DNA of 64,000 bases from Rhizophagus clarus (taxonomy: Eukaryota; Glomeromycota; Glomeromycetes; Glomerales; Glomeraceae). The position numbers and the translations under genes were made by a program. This document shows positions 1-12,210 of this stretch, piece by piece (positions within the stretch are counted from its first letter, which is position 1; each line of letters opens with the position of its first letter). The notes below the pieces were generated by a model. It saw only the letters and a program-made list of their open reading frames with translations. It was not told the DNA's origin and did no database searches. Where the stretch lies: assembly GCA_015698045.1 (NCBI GenBank), contig BLAL01000295.1, positions 372,001 to 436,000 on the forward strand, read 5' to 3'.

Positions 1-1586
1 TAGGGACTACAACTTTACCTACACTTTTATCAAAAATTCCTCAATCTACCACTTCGCCAACAAATACAAAAAAAGATTCGTTTCCACCATTAGATCTATT
101 ACCTCATCAAAAAGTTCTCGTTTCAATTACTGGTCCGCATGGAACTGATATTATAGGATGTGTTTTGGAATGTATGGCTAATCATGATTGTGAAATTGAA
201 GATTTTATGTTATCAAGATTATATCATGATGTTACTTTTGGAGTATTAATTACGTTAAGATCTAATGATATAGATTTATTCAAAGATTTAGCTGAAGCAT
301 CTAGAAAATGGGATGGTACTTTATCCTTTGATGTTCATGATGATAATCGAACACATTATACTTTTCCAATTGAAGATGCCCCTTATGAAAATCGTATAAA
401 ATATACCGCTACCGTATTAAATCAAAAAGGCTTATCTCCACAATTTTTAAATGATTGGACAAAATTTTTATTAAAAGAAAAAATTTCAATAGAAAAAATG
501 CAAAGACTAAACGAAGGAAAATTATCTTGTGTTGATTATAAATTATCCATACCAAACAATATAGAATTTGAACGATTAAGACAAGAATTATTCGCTCTTA
601 GTACTTCTCATAGTACTGACGTTGCTTTACAACTTTACGATGTTTTTAGAAAACATAAAAGATTAGTAGTATTTGATATGGATTCTACTCTTATTCAACA
701 AGAAGTTATTGATGAAATTGCTAGACATGCTGGTGTTGTTAAAGAAGTTGCTGGCATAACTGAATTGGCTATGAATGGCGAAATAGATTTTAAAGAATCT
801 CTTAGACGTCGTGTTGCTCTTCTTAAAGGAACTCCTGTAGAAGTATTACAAACTATTAAAGAGAATTTAATTTTCACTGATGGTGCTCATTTCCTCTGCA
901 AAGCACTGAAGAAAATTGGTTTTAAACTGGCCGTGATCTCTGGTAAGTATTAATTTTTCTTTAGTTGGTGCGATTATTTAAGGTCAGAACTTGAGCTGGT
1001 TTTTTTCAAATTTTTTTTTTTTTAGGTGGGTTTATTCCTTTAGCAAGGCATGTTAAAAATGAACTTGGATTAGATTACGCTTTCGCAAATCAAGTGAGTT
1101 AAATGTATTATTACACATAAAAAACTTTTTTTTTTTTTTAAAAAAAAAAAAAATCGATCGCATATTAACAATTAAATTTTTAATTAAGCTCAAAGTTTCA
1201 TCAGATGGATTAACATTTACCGGTGAAACAGTTGGACCAATAGTTGATGCTGAACGTAAAGCTGAATTACTTGAAGTTATTGCTCAAGCTGAAAACGTTA
1301 CATTGGATCAAGTTATTGCTGTAGGTGATGGTGCTAATGATTTATTAATGTTGGCTAAAGCTGGTTTGGGGATTGCTTTTAATGCCAAACCAAGGGTACA
1401 GGAAAAGGTAATTACTTGAACTTTCCTCGGAAACATCTTTAAAGAATCACTGTACTAATTTACTTATCTTTCTCCCCAAATGCAATTAATTAGGCACGAG
1501 CAAGAATTAATCAAAAGAGCTTAAGATATGTTTTATATCTATTAGGTTATACCGATGAAGATTCTAAGCAATTATTTGATTCTTAA
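1..1586 (+). CDS. SER2: Phosphoserine phosphatase with N-terminal ACT domain (5' partial)
   Basis: This enzyme hydrolyses O-phosphoserine to serine in the last step of serine synthesis, in the cytosol. The reading frame is open from base 3, so the true start lies outside the window. Exons are <1-942, 1026-1093, 1189-1407 and 1494-1586; all joins use GT-AG and keep frame. An ACT-type regulatory region (KVLVSITGPHGTDIIG, then the CEIEDF and LSRLYHDVTFG segments) comes first. The HAD phosphatase core follows: DMDSTL around 679-696 supplies the nucleophile and acid aspartates, VISGGF spans the first splice junction, and VGDGAND near 1322-1342 is the last HAD motif. The end, LLGYTDEDSKQLFDS, is as expected for SerB-type proteins. 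An AATAAA lies about 65 bases past the stop. No defects are visible. Family assignment is very secure; the symbol follows yeast usage. Confidence 0.93.
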
Positions 1587-2349
1587 AAAAGAGACTTTTT
1601 TTTTATTTAAGTAATTTTAATAATATTGTATTTTATAATTCTTATTTACTAAATAAAATTCCGTCATTATTGTGAATAACGATGATGTAAACTTAACTAA
1701 TTATTTTAAATGATTGTTAATATTAGTAACAGTCCATTGTGATGCTGCTATATTAGTCCATCCGGTCTTGTATTAATTAGTTGGAACCTCGGGGGTGAGC
1801 CAATGCAAATATTTTGATTTCTTGGACAATAATGATTCTCGAAATATTATATCTGCATCAAAATTGTGTACCATAACTTCCAATATTCTCAAAATATCTA
1901 TTGAATCACCAGAATGAAAGGAAAGATTAAGATCTCTTGAATTATTTAATTTATTTTTCAAAGATTTCATTAACTATCGTCATCGAATTCTTTTGCTAAT
2001 CTATATCATCATATGTGATTAGTGATTATAGTTGGGAGTAAAAATTCTAGTCAAATCCCTTTTTCACCACAATTTTGTAATTGTTGACCTTTATGATTGA
2101 TCCATTATCTACTATCGATATGCATTCATTGTTATATATATCATACGATAATTTTTTTTTAATTTTTTTTAATACGTGTGTTTTTTCATTGTTATATGTA
2201 TATCCAGCTAGTGAAATTACTACACAAAATTGTGTCAATCTTAAAAGGTCGAATAACTCAGGCCTTTAAGGTTCCATTTATAGCAGAACTTTGTTTTTAC
2301 ATTTCAGATCATTCAGATAATTAATTTTGATTTAAGGTGTCATTCGTCG

Positions 2350-2510
2350 CTATAAAGTTTTGTTATGCAAAGCAAATAAAAGGCGCCAATATATGTGCAA
2401 CAACTTAGCAATAAAAAGGGTACAGAGTCAGGCCAACATAAGGTTAAAGCAATAAAAAACATGTAAAAGAAGGCTGGACTATAAATAGCTTTTTAGTGGT
2501 AAAGAAGTTG
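2350..2510. repeat. Dispersed repeat, copy A (partner at about 32165-32290)
   Basis: The stretch with AAAGCAAATAAAAGG, CAACAACTTAGCAATAAAAA, GTAAAAGAAGGCT and AAATAGCT recurs in the same order and orientation at about 32165-32290 (AAAGCAATAAAAAGG, CAACTAAGCAATAAAAAA, GTAGAAGAAGGCT, AAATAGCT). Spacing between blocks is conserved with small indels. No coding potential is seen. It is probably a fragment of a dispersed element. Confidence 0.5.
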
Positions 2511-4265
2511 TAAATAATGAAGAAAATGGCTACCACTAAATTGACATCACTATTAGATTAAAGAATCACTAATTATTATTAATTACAAAATCATCATTTA
2601 AATACTATACATTAATACAAATTAGAATATAGCAGGAATTAATTAAAACAATAACTAAAAATCCATAAAATAAAGTTATTAATAGACTATAACATTACTA
2701 TTAGATTGTAACCTTATATTATTATTAGATTATATTACTAGTCACTACTATTAGATTATGATAATGTTACTATTAAATTATAAAATTACTATTAAATTTT
2801 AATATTATTACTATAACCTAATTAAGATTTTAAATAATAATAATTAAAATCATATATTTTATATTAAAATTTTTTGAAATTTTATTATTACTATCCCAAA
2901 TTTAATTTAAAAGCTATAGGCCTTAACTGTTAATAAAAGAATTATTTCACTATATCTATAATTTTATAATTTAAAAAGTAATTTAAAATTTTATTTTTTT
3001 TTGTATATTTTAATATATATTAATAATAAAAAAATATATATTTTTTTAACTAAATTTTGCTTATATAATAAGTTTTATCTTAAATTTTAATTAATAAATT
3101 TATAAGATTTTAATAATAAAAAATTCTTTTCTTTAAAAAAAAACATTTTTTTTTTATAATACATAAAAATATTAATTTAATAATTAGAAAAAAATAAGTA
3201 AAATATAACTTTAACTATTTGAAGTTTTGCTTATTTTAAATTACCTAATACTTCTTTAAACTAATATAAAGTAATTTAAATTAGCTTTTTACTAATCTTT
3301 ATTAATTTTATTTTTAAATATTATTTTAATGTTAGCATAATTGCTAAATTGAATTTTCAAATTATATACAATAGATAGCAAAAAAAAAACATTATTTTTA
3401 AATCAAATTTATCATATAAAATAATATAAAATACAAATTTTAATATAATAAATTTATATTTATTTTAAAGTTAAAATTTTAAATAATATTTTAAAGTATT
3501 TATTTATTTAATAAAAATTATATTATATAAACTTAAATTAAATTTATATTACAATATTTAGATAATTTAAATTTATTAAAAAATAAAAAAAAAATTTTAA
3601 AAAAAAATAAAAATAATTACTTTTTAAGAGAAGTATTATATATAGTCATTTAATTTATATATATATTTTTTTTTTTTTTTTTTTTATTTTTATTTATTTT
3701 TATTTATTATCAACATGGTGGGTTATACTTGATAATACAAATGTTAAGAAATAGTCATTTAATTTATATTATAAAAGTAATTAATATAAAAATTTTTATA
3801 TAATCTAATACTTTTATGTCTAAATATAATATTATAAAAATTATTAAATATTAAAAAAAGAATTAATTTTTTATTCTTTAATATTTAAAATTTATAAAGT
3901 AAAGCTTTTATTTAGTTTTAAATATTATATTTTAAAAAAAATATTAAAAAAAATTCCAAAAAAGTTTAAAATTAATACTTAATAAAAATTTTAAATCTCT
4001 TTAGAAAGCTTATATATATTATATAATTATGAATTTATTATATGATTAACCTCTAAATGCATAAATAATATGATTGGACTGATTCTTTTAGATTGAAAAT
4101 ATCTTTTTTGTACTTAAAGTGATGATAACTTTATCTTGTTTTTTACATAAATAAAGTATATAATATCAATGTCTTAAAGCAAAATCATATAAATAAAATA
4201 AATAATATTCTTTTGATAAAAATCATAAGGTTTTATTAAATAAATATTATATATAAATTAATATT

Positions 4266-4375
4266 TTTTTTTTGTAAGATAGTGCAATTTATAAGTTTAT
4301 TAGTTATATAAATTACAGTCCCTTATATTCTCCCATAGTAACTATTAGATTATATAGAATCCTTAAAATATATGG
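4266..4375. repeat. Dispersed AT-rich repeat (partner at about 24772-24980)
   Basis: A T-run followed by a GTAAGATA-type phrase, then AGTTTATTAGTTATATAAATTA, TATTCTCCCATAG, TAACTATTAGATTATATAG and ATCCTTAAA matches about 24772-24980 in the same order. The second copy carries roughly 90 extra bases in the middle, so one copy has an insertion or deletion. Function unknown. Confidence 0.5.
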
Positions 4376-5239
4376 CTTCAGTATATTATATAAATTAATA
4401 TTTATTTATTATTATACAATAAGTGTTTTATTATATAGACTCTCATGATCATACTATAAAATCATTAAGTTTATTTATAGTCTATTTGTCTATTTAATAA
4501 TTTTACTTTTTTTTTTTACTTTACAATACTCTTTTTCTTTTCAAATTTCAACATGAAAGTTCTGCGAAAAAATAAGATTATTATTGACATACTGTATTAT
4601 TGTATGTTATTAATTATCATTAAATTTTATGATTTTGTATTTTATAAATTTAGATATCTTTTTCAGTTGTTTATATTAAACCTACAAAAGAGCAAAAAGA
4701 ATATTATAAACAAAAGCCTATTGTTGAAAATACCCATTTATGCAATGTTCGTTTATTATATATATTTCTAATAAAGTTATTCAATAAATGTAAAAAAATA
4801 TATAGTATGATCCTATAAGGATATATAATAAATAATATTATTATATATTTAAAACTTTTTTTTATTAATCTTATTTTTAATAATATTAATTCTTTTTTTT
4901 CTATTTATATATTTTTTTTTTTTTTTTTAAGGTGTTGAAAACACACTAGTATTTATCTATTTATATTTTTTTAAATTTTGAGATATATTTTTTTACTAAT
5001 ATTATAAAGAAAATATTTAAATATATTTATATTAATAAATCAAATCAATTTGAAAAATAAATTTATAATTATTTATATAAATTTTTTTTTTTTTTTTTTA
5101 AGATAATGAAAATACATCAACATTTATTAATAATAATAGGTAGAGTAAATGCCTGTTAAATACAGAAAAAGTAATAAAGATAAAGGAGAAAGAAAAAATA
5201 AAAAAAAATATTTTATATCTACAAGCAAGACTAAGTAAA

Positions 5240-5995
5240 ATCCTACTAATTATTTCTAACTTTGAGACTACCTCTGAATAAAATCCATCAAAATCTTCTT
5301 AATTTCAACAATTTCTTTATACAACTGTTTCTTCAAAAATTTTATAGAGTAAGAAGTACCTGTACTTTGCAATTTATTTGTCTTTATTTTTTTATTCTTC
5401 TCATCCTTTTTATGTCCTATAGATAATTTACTTGAATTCTTCAATAGACTCCTTATAGGAACATGATTAGAACTGGTAACAACTGAGTTAAAGAATTTAC
5501 AAATGTTTCAGTTCTTCAGAGTAGAAGTAGAAGATTTATTGCTAGCCTTACCTGATCCTTTACCTTTGGCTTGCTAATAACTTTTCTGAGTTTTAATAAA
5601 AAATAGAACAGTGTGGTGATACCAACTCAGTTTAACTTCACTTCAAAATGATTTTTTATCAATGACTGATTGAAAATCATCCTACAATTTGAAGTAAGCA
5701 ATCATCTTGTATTGATCATCAGGATTTTTGACTTCTTTAAAAGCCTTAATATATAAAGGATAGATAAAATTTGTGAGGTGTTCCTTTAGGGATAGAGTTT
5801 CTGTAATCATAATATCATCTGGTAGATTCATGATAACAGCTTAAAATTATTCTCATTCTTTATATTTATGAAGATTCCAAGACATTGAAAATCATCTGAC
5901 AGTAATAGAACCAATAGAAGTAATCCAAAAGTGATCTTTTTTCCAAGTAGAAAAGGCATATGTAATCTCTAACTTACACCTTATAGTTTTATATT
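5240..5995 (-). pseudogene. Decayed protein-coding repeat, probably transposon-derived
   Basis: Read on the minus strand from about 5995 down to 5245, one frame stays in register for roughly 245 codons but is broken by about eight stops. Recognisable stretches are KKYKTIRCKLEITYAFSTWK, then LPDDIMITETLSLKEHLTNF, NPDDQYKMIAYFKL, KLSWYHHTVLFFIKTQKSY and a lysine-rich end with a coiled-coil look. Several stops fit former tryptophan codons (KL-stop-DDFQ, KKSF-stop-SEV, LKN-stop-NICKF). The frame is kept while stops accumulate, which means decay by substitution. I do not recognise a catalytic domain. A gag-like or ORF1-like part of a repeat element is possible but not shown. Confidence 0.6.
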
Positions 5996-6149
5996 TCTTC
6001 TATTTCTTGATTATAACTGAGATAATATTACCTCACGCTTTCAGATATTTGAGAAGTTTGACTATATATAAAACCAAAATTAAAACCCAAAAGTCAAAAT
6101 ATTTCAACTTGGAAAGGTCAAAAGTTAAAATTAAAGTCAAAATAGTCAA

Positions 6150-6345
6150 AATTACGTTATAGTCATGTGAATTTTATAATTATAATTTAATACCAAATTT
6201 TAAATGCAAATAACTCTGTCAATATTGATATTACAGATATACAATACATATCATTGGAATTCTTTTGATGAGCTGAATCTAATAACTGCATAAAGATCAT
6301 AAAAATCAGATCACTACATCAGGAAATTTTATAGTGCGAAAAGTT
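6150..6345. repeat. Inverted repeat module, left arm
   Basis: The stretch 6292-6345 (AAGATCAT...ACTACATCAGGAAATTTTATA...) is the inverted counterpart of 12162-12210 (TATAAAATTTCCTGATGTAG...GAAGATCAT). The adjoining part, about 6205-6325, is also inverted relative to 17757-17860. A phrase TTATAGTCATGTGA at about 6158 recurs directly at about 17697. These pieces belong to one dispersed element family present here in at least three copies. Confidence 0.6.
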
Positions 6346-6660
6346 GCACAAGATTACGCATCGTAATATTTTGTAAGTTTTTAGACCCGCTGCAAGTTTG
6401 CAGAAGAGTAATATTTCGTAACTTTTTAAAATATTTTGAAATATTATGATATGCAAAGTTTCGTAATTTTATGGTTTGTAATATTCCGTAATTTTATGCA
6501 TTCACAATATTTCATAATTTTACATAATATTTCATAAGTTTTCAGACCTTAATTTTACGATTCGTAATATTTTGTAATTTTATTGTGTAATATTTTGCAA
6601 CTTTTTAAAATATTTTGACGATTCATAATTTTACATAAATATTTTGTAATGTTTTAAAAT
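6346..6660. repeat. Degenerate short repeats of the CGTAATATTTTGTAA type
   Basis: Irregular direct repeats of CGTAATATTTYGTAA, CTTTTTAAAATATTTTGA and related phrases fill this stretch. They resemble the reverse complement of the 50-bp units at 11556-12005. With the inverted modules at 6292 and 12162, they make the two flanks mirror each other. Confidence 0.5.
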
Positions 6661-6919
6661 TCATTTTAGTTTATATAATGTATATTTTATTAGATATAAT
6701 ATGAATTAAATTATAAAAAATTACAAGTATTTATTACTATATACAGAATATATAAAAGTGAAAAAAGAAAGAGTAACGATACAATTAGATGTAAAAAGAA
6801 GAGAAATAGCTATAGTAACATTGGTATTAGATATAAAGATAAAAGAAATATTGTTAGTATTGTTAGTGTTGTTAATATTAGAGTAAAAAAAGTTAAAAAA
6901 ACAGTAGAAACATGGATAT

Positions 6920-7322
6920 TATCGTTAGGATTAAAGTACAAGTAAAAGAAAAAAAGAAAACGTAGATAATATTGTTAGTATTACGATATAAAGTAACAAT
7001 TAGGGTAAAAAACGCGTTAGTATTAAAACAATTAGTATTAATAAACAAATATTTCTATACCTGCAAAGAATAAACTAAAAATAAAAGAAAGAGGAGACAA
7101 AATAAAAAATAAACATGTTGTTAGTATTAAGTAAAAGGAGTAAAAAAAACATAATTAGTATTGTTAGTATCGATCGTTAGTATTAAAGTACAAGTAAAAA
7201 GAAATAAAGGAAACATGTATATTATTGTCAGTATTACGATACAAAGTAAAAAAGAAGTAAAAAATAATAAAATAATTAGTATTAATAAACAAATATTTCT
7301 ATATCTGCAAAGCAATAAATTA
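6920..7322. repeat. Direct duplication, two copies of about 160 bases
   Basis: About 6920-7080 and 7167-7322 share TTAAAGTACAAGTAAAAG, GTTAGTATTACGATA, AAAGTAA and TTAGTATTAATAAACAAATA then TTTCTATA and CTGCAAAG in the same order. Divergence is moderate. No gene is seen. A short 11-bp tandem (AATTTGTGTTG, three copies) follows at about 7685-7718. Confidence 0.55.
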
Positions 7323-8344
7323 TGAAATATATGTAAATATTCTGTATATAATTAAAAAATATTGGACAAAAGGATAAAGAAATAATAAAAAGAAGAGAAA
7401 AATATTGAACAAAAAAATAAAGAAATAAAGAGACAAAAAATAAATAGGACAAAAAATGCGTGCAGATTAAATCACATGCAAGGATCAGCCTAATTTTGAT
7501 TGGCCAGAAAATACAATACTGTATATGCAATCATGCACAATCATATTATGCAGATTTATTTATTTAATTATCAACAACATGGACGTGATATAAATAAATC
7601 ATGACTGAAACTTGTGTGTTCAATTTGTGTTGATAATTCTGGTAAAAAATTATTAATTTTGGCCAAATTTCGTTAAATTTGTTAAATTTGTGTTGAATTT
7701 GTGTTGAATTTGTGTTGCGTAATTTTTTATTTATCACAAGGGGATGATATTTAGTAATTGCATGCATGTACGATGTACAAGATTTTTTTTATGATTTTTT
7801 TAAGAAATGTACGCAAAATATTTAATCAGAATATAATTGTTTTTATTTTTAAATATGATATATTGATATGAAATCAAACTAAGATTTTTTTTTATTAATC
7901 ATGATATTTATATTTAGATAATCCATATCTGCACGAGATTTAATTAATATGTTTAATGATGAGAGTGTAATAAATTAAATTTTAATTGAAACGAGAAATA
8001 AAATCAAACCAAAGAGGTATTGTTCAAATTTTATTTAAAGTGACATTTTACGACTTTCTTTTTACCCAAATTTTTACTCATCCTAAAATCAAATTATAAA
8101 AATCAAATCTAATCTAATAATGCCTCACCACACATGTTCACGTCATTCCTACTATAATATCCATTGGAACTGGGCTATGATGGATGAGCTGATTGATATA
8201 TGCTGAGACAGAAATTGCGCCTACCACAATATTAATGGTAGAAGCCGCCATGATTTTTGGGACTCTGTTGCCAATAGGTTCATATGACTAATATCTATAA
8301 TTTCTTTAAGAAAGAATTTAAATTCAAATTAACCAATCCATTTA

Positions 8345-10774
8345 TAGGGCTCTGATCAGTTCAGTTCAGTTCAGTTTTTGCAAAAACTGATCGATAATTA
8401 CTGAAAACCAAACTGATTTACCGATATTAAAAACCATTTTTAGTAAAAAAAAATATCGCGAAACTATTTTGGTATTTTTTTACCAAACCAAATCATCTAT
8501 AAAAATGTTTTGCAATATTTTTATTTAAAGTGTCAAAAATAAAGTTGCGAATCATTTTTTTTTATTAAATTAACTTATAAAAACGTTTTGCAACGTTTTT
8601 ATTAAAGTGACAAAAAAAACGTTTTGCAACGTTTTTAACTAAAGCAACAAAAAAAATGTAGCAAAACGTTTTTTTATTAAACTAACTGTTAAAAATGTTT
8701 CGAAACGTTTTTTTATTATAATTAGCTCATAAAAACGTTTTGCAACGTTTTTATTATAGAGACAAAAAAATGATGCGAAACGTTTTTTTTATTAAATTAA
8801 CTGATAAAAAACATTTCACAACATTTTTTAACTAAAGCAATAAAAAAAAATGTAGCGAAATGTTTTTTTTATTAAAATTAACTCATAAAAATATTTTGCA
8901 ACGTTTTTATTATAAAGACAAAAAAAAATGTAGCAAAATGTTTTTTTTATTAAACTAACTGTTAAAAAACGTTTTGCAACATTTTTTTTATTAAACTAAC
9001 TGTTAAAAAACGTTTTGCAACATTTTTTTTATTAAACTAACTGTTAAAAAATGTTTTGCAACATTTTTTTTATTAAACTAACTGTTAAAAAACGTTTTGC
9101 AACGTTTTTTTATTAAACTAACTGTTAAAAAATGTTTTGCAACGTTTTTTTTATTAAACTAACTGTTAAAAAACGTTTTGCAATGTTTTTTAATTAAAGC
9201 AATAAAAAAAAACGTTGCAAAACGTTTTTTTTATTAAAATTAACTCATAAAAACGTTTTGCAACATTTTTATTATAGAGATAAAAAATAACATAACGAAA
9301 CGTTTTTTTATTAAACTAACTGTTAAAAAACATTTTGCAACGTTTTTAATTAAAGTAACAAAAAAAATGTTGCAAAATGTTTTTTTTATTAAAATTAACT
9401 CATAAAAACATTTCACAATATTTTAATTATAAAGACAAAAAAAATGTAGCGAAACATTTTTTTTATTAAACTAACTGTTAAAAAATATTTCGCAACATTT
9501 TTTAATTAAAGCAACAAAAAAAAATGTTGCGAAATGTTTTTTTTATTAAAATTAACTCATAAAAATGTTTTGCAATATTTTTATTATAGAGACAAAAAAA
9601 ATGTAGCGAAACATTTTTTATTAAATTAACTGATAAAAACGTTTTGCAACATTTTTTAACTAAAGCAATAAAAAAAAACGTAGCAAAATGTTTTTTTATT
9701 AAACTAACTGTTAAAAAATGTTTCGCAACGTTTTTTAATTAAAGCAACAAAAAAATGTTGCGAAATGTTTTTTTTATTAAAATTAACTCATAAAAACGTT
9801 TCGCAACATTTTTATTATAGAGACAAAATAAAATGTAGCGAAACATTTTTTTATTAAATTAACTGATAAAAAACATTTCGCAATGTTTTTTAATTAAAGC
9901 AACAAAAAAAAATGTAGCGAAACGTTTTTTTATTAAACTAACTGTTAAAAAATGTTTTGCAACATTTTTTAACTAAAGCAACAAAAAAAAATGTTGCAAA
10001 TATTAAAATTAACTCAAATGTTTTGCAACGTATTTTTTTTATTAAATTAATTGATAAAAAACGTTTCGCAACATTTTTTAATTAAAGCAACAAAAAAAAT
10101 GGTGCGAAACATTTTTTAATTAAAGCAATAAAAAAAATGTTGTGAAATGTTTTTTTTTATTAAAATTAGTTAATAAAAATGTTGCATAATGTTTTTATTA
10201 AAGTGACAAAAAAAAATGTTGCAAAACATTTTTTTTTATTAAAATTAACTCATAAAAACGTTTCGTAACATTTTTATTAAAGTGACAAAAAAAACGTTGC
10301 GAAACATTTTTTTTATTAAAATTAACTAACAAAACTTTTCATAACAGTTTTGTAATTATGTTGACAAAAAACTGTTACGAACAATTTTTTTTATCCAATT
10401 AACATTTCGCAACATTGTTTGTTAAAATAACAAGAAAAAAGTTGCAAATAGTTATTTTTTTATTAGATTAACGAATAAAAACGTTTTACAACGTTTCTTA
10501 ATTAAAGTGATAAAATACCACTGCGAAACAGTTCGTTTTATCAAAATAACTAATAAAAAACATTTCACAATATTTTTTTATTATATTATTTAGTTAAATC
10601 GATTCGGTAATTCAGTTTGGTAAATTGCAAAACTGGTACTGAAACCACAGTTACTGAAACCGATCAGTAAATTTACTAAAAGTTTCAGTTCAGTAAACCG
10701 TAAAAACCAAAACTGCTCTGATACCGAAACTGATCGGTATGGTTTGGTAATTACCAAAACTGATTGGAGCCCTA
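8345..10774. mobile_element. Foldback element with hAT-like ends, 2.43 kb, non-autonomous
   Basis: The ends are inverted: TAGGGCTCTGATCAGTT at 8345 and AACTGATTGGAGCCCTA ending at 10774. They continue inward as imperfect inverted CAGTT/AACTG and CCGAT/ATCGG rich arms of 90-170 bases. The flanks TCCATTTA (8337-8344) and TTTATTTA (10775-10782) match at six of eight positions, and both mismatches are C versus T. This fits an aged 8-bp target duplication as made by hAT elements. There is no transposase frame inside; the body is hairpin minisatellite (listed separately). Element status is well supported; the superfamily is inferred from TAGGG ends and duplication length only. Confidence 0.7.
8500..10580. 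repeat. Hairpin minisatellite of AAACGTTTTGCAACGTTTT units
   Basis: More than forty copies of the quasi-palindrome AAACGTTTTGCAACGTTT or TGTAGCGAAACGTTT alternate with spacers such as TTATTAAACTAACTGTTAAA, AATTAAAGCAACAAA and TTATTATAGAGACAAA. At 8940-9185 the units run as a clean head-to-tail tandem of about 40 bases. Elsewhere forward and inverted versions alternate with a period of roughly 75-80 bases, so the strand can fold into serial hairpins. Units differ mainly by C/T and G/A at the ACGTT core. Confidence 0.85.
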
Positions 10775-11555
10775 TTTATTTAATTGAATCAGAATAAATA
10801 GAATATTTTGTATGAGGGTTTCTGGCAACAGTGCAACCAAAGTGGAGGAACCTCGTCAGGGATTACCATATAAGTAAATAAATAAAATTACATTTATATA
10901 AATTAAATGTATTTATCGAATATTCAAATTGATTTTGATATTTAGAACTATGTCCTTTATCATAATAGAAATCCTGGGTAGTGGCTGTGGACGCGTATCG
11001 ACCAAAGATATTATCGCAAATTTAGAACGAGATTTTGGGAGAGGCTAGGTAATTATACTATAATAAAATTTATAATTAATATTTACATTCATGTTTTAAA
11101 TTTGATAAATTTGATCAATTTTAGTCACGCGTGATGATTGTAGGAGAAGGAGAAACTTACCTACATATCATAGAAGATAATTATTTTTATTTTTTTATTT
11201 ATTAAGTGAGTAGTTAGGCTTAGTCTGTATCAAATATCAGCTGGAGACTCACGTTTTTTTGGACTGTGACTGATACTGACGTCCACACTGTACAACCTGG
11301 ATACTATTTTATAAAATAATAGCGAACAAGTATTAAATGTGTATTTTTTTATTAAGTTATAATAAAATTAGAATTTACTTTAATTTTTAACATAAAAATT
11401 GTAAATAATAAAAAATTCGTAAATAAAAATAAATTTGCTTTTCCAAACTTAAAAGAAAAGGAAAGAAAAGGTGTTTATATTATTTTTGATTATTCAATAG
11501 TATCACATGCCCCTTGTATACGTTCTACTGTATACGTAGCTTTAACGATCAAATA

Positions 11556-12005
11556 GTAATATTACGCAGGTTTACAATCTCGTAAATTTTTGAAATATTT
11601 TAACCGTAATATTACACAGGTTTACAGTCTCGTAAATTTTCAAAATATTTCAACCGTGATATTACGCAGATTTACAGTCTCATAAATTTTTGAAATATTT
11701 TAACTGTAATATTACGCAGGTTTACAGTTTCGTAAATTTTCAAAATATTTTAACCATAATATTATGCAGGTTTACAGTTTCGTAAATTTTTAAAATATTT
11801 TAACCGTAATATTACGCAAGTTTACAGTTTCGTAAATTTGCAGAATATTTTGACCATAATATTACGCAGGTTTACAGTTTTGTAAATTTTCAAAATATTT
11901 CAACCATAATATTACGCAGGTTTACAGTCTCGTAAATTTTTGAAATATTTCAACTGTAATATTACGCAGGTTTACAGTTTTATAAATTTGCAGAATATTT
12001 TGACC
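11556..12005. repeat. Tandem array, nine 50-bp units
   Basis: Nine consecutive units of exactly 50 bases, starting at 11556, 11606, 11656, and so on to 11956. Each reads close to GTAATATTACGCAGGTTTAC, then AGTYTCGTAAATTTTCAAAA, then TATTTYAACC. The period never slips, and differences are substitutions, mostly transitions. Degenerate partial units continue to about 12160. No coding potential. Confidence 0.9.
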
Positions 12006-12161
12006 GTAATATTGCATAAATCTTACGATATTAAAAACTTGTGTAATATTTTATCCGTAATATCACATAAATCTTACGAAATTATAAACTTATGTAATAT
12101 TTTGAAATTTTTCGAAATATTATGCCATAAATTTTCGTAAACTTACAAAATCATAAACTTA

Positions 12162-12210
12162 CGCAATTTTTCACCCTATAAAATTTCCTGATGTAGATGT
12201 GAAGATCATT
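12162..12210. repeat. Inverted repeat module, right arm
   Basis: Inverted counterpart of 6292-6345; the shared core is TATAAAATTTCCTGATGTAG with GATCAT just outside. With the left arm it encloses 5.9 kb, including the foldback element and the 50-bp array. Confidence 0.6.

Larger units (their letters stand above)
1587..5150. other. Intergenic, extremely AT-rich stretch without a recognisable gene
   Basis: After the phosphatase there is about 3.5 kb without convincing coding sequence. From about 2560 onward the DNA is almost pure A/T with long T and A runs, and many short phrases of the form ACTATTAGATTA recur (2690-2800). Short open frames at 1773-1970, 2047-2269 and 4553-4771 have low-complexity translations and no family resemblance. 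Two dispersed repeats (about 2350-2510 and 4266-4375) are listed separately. Confidence 0.6.

Noticed and set aside
8500..10580. CRISPR-like array
   Set aside because: Repeats and spacers are regular, but the spacers are themselves repeated and the setting is eukaryotic and inside a foldback transposon. It is a minisatellite.
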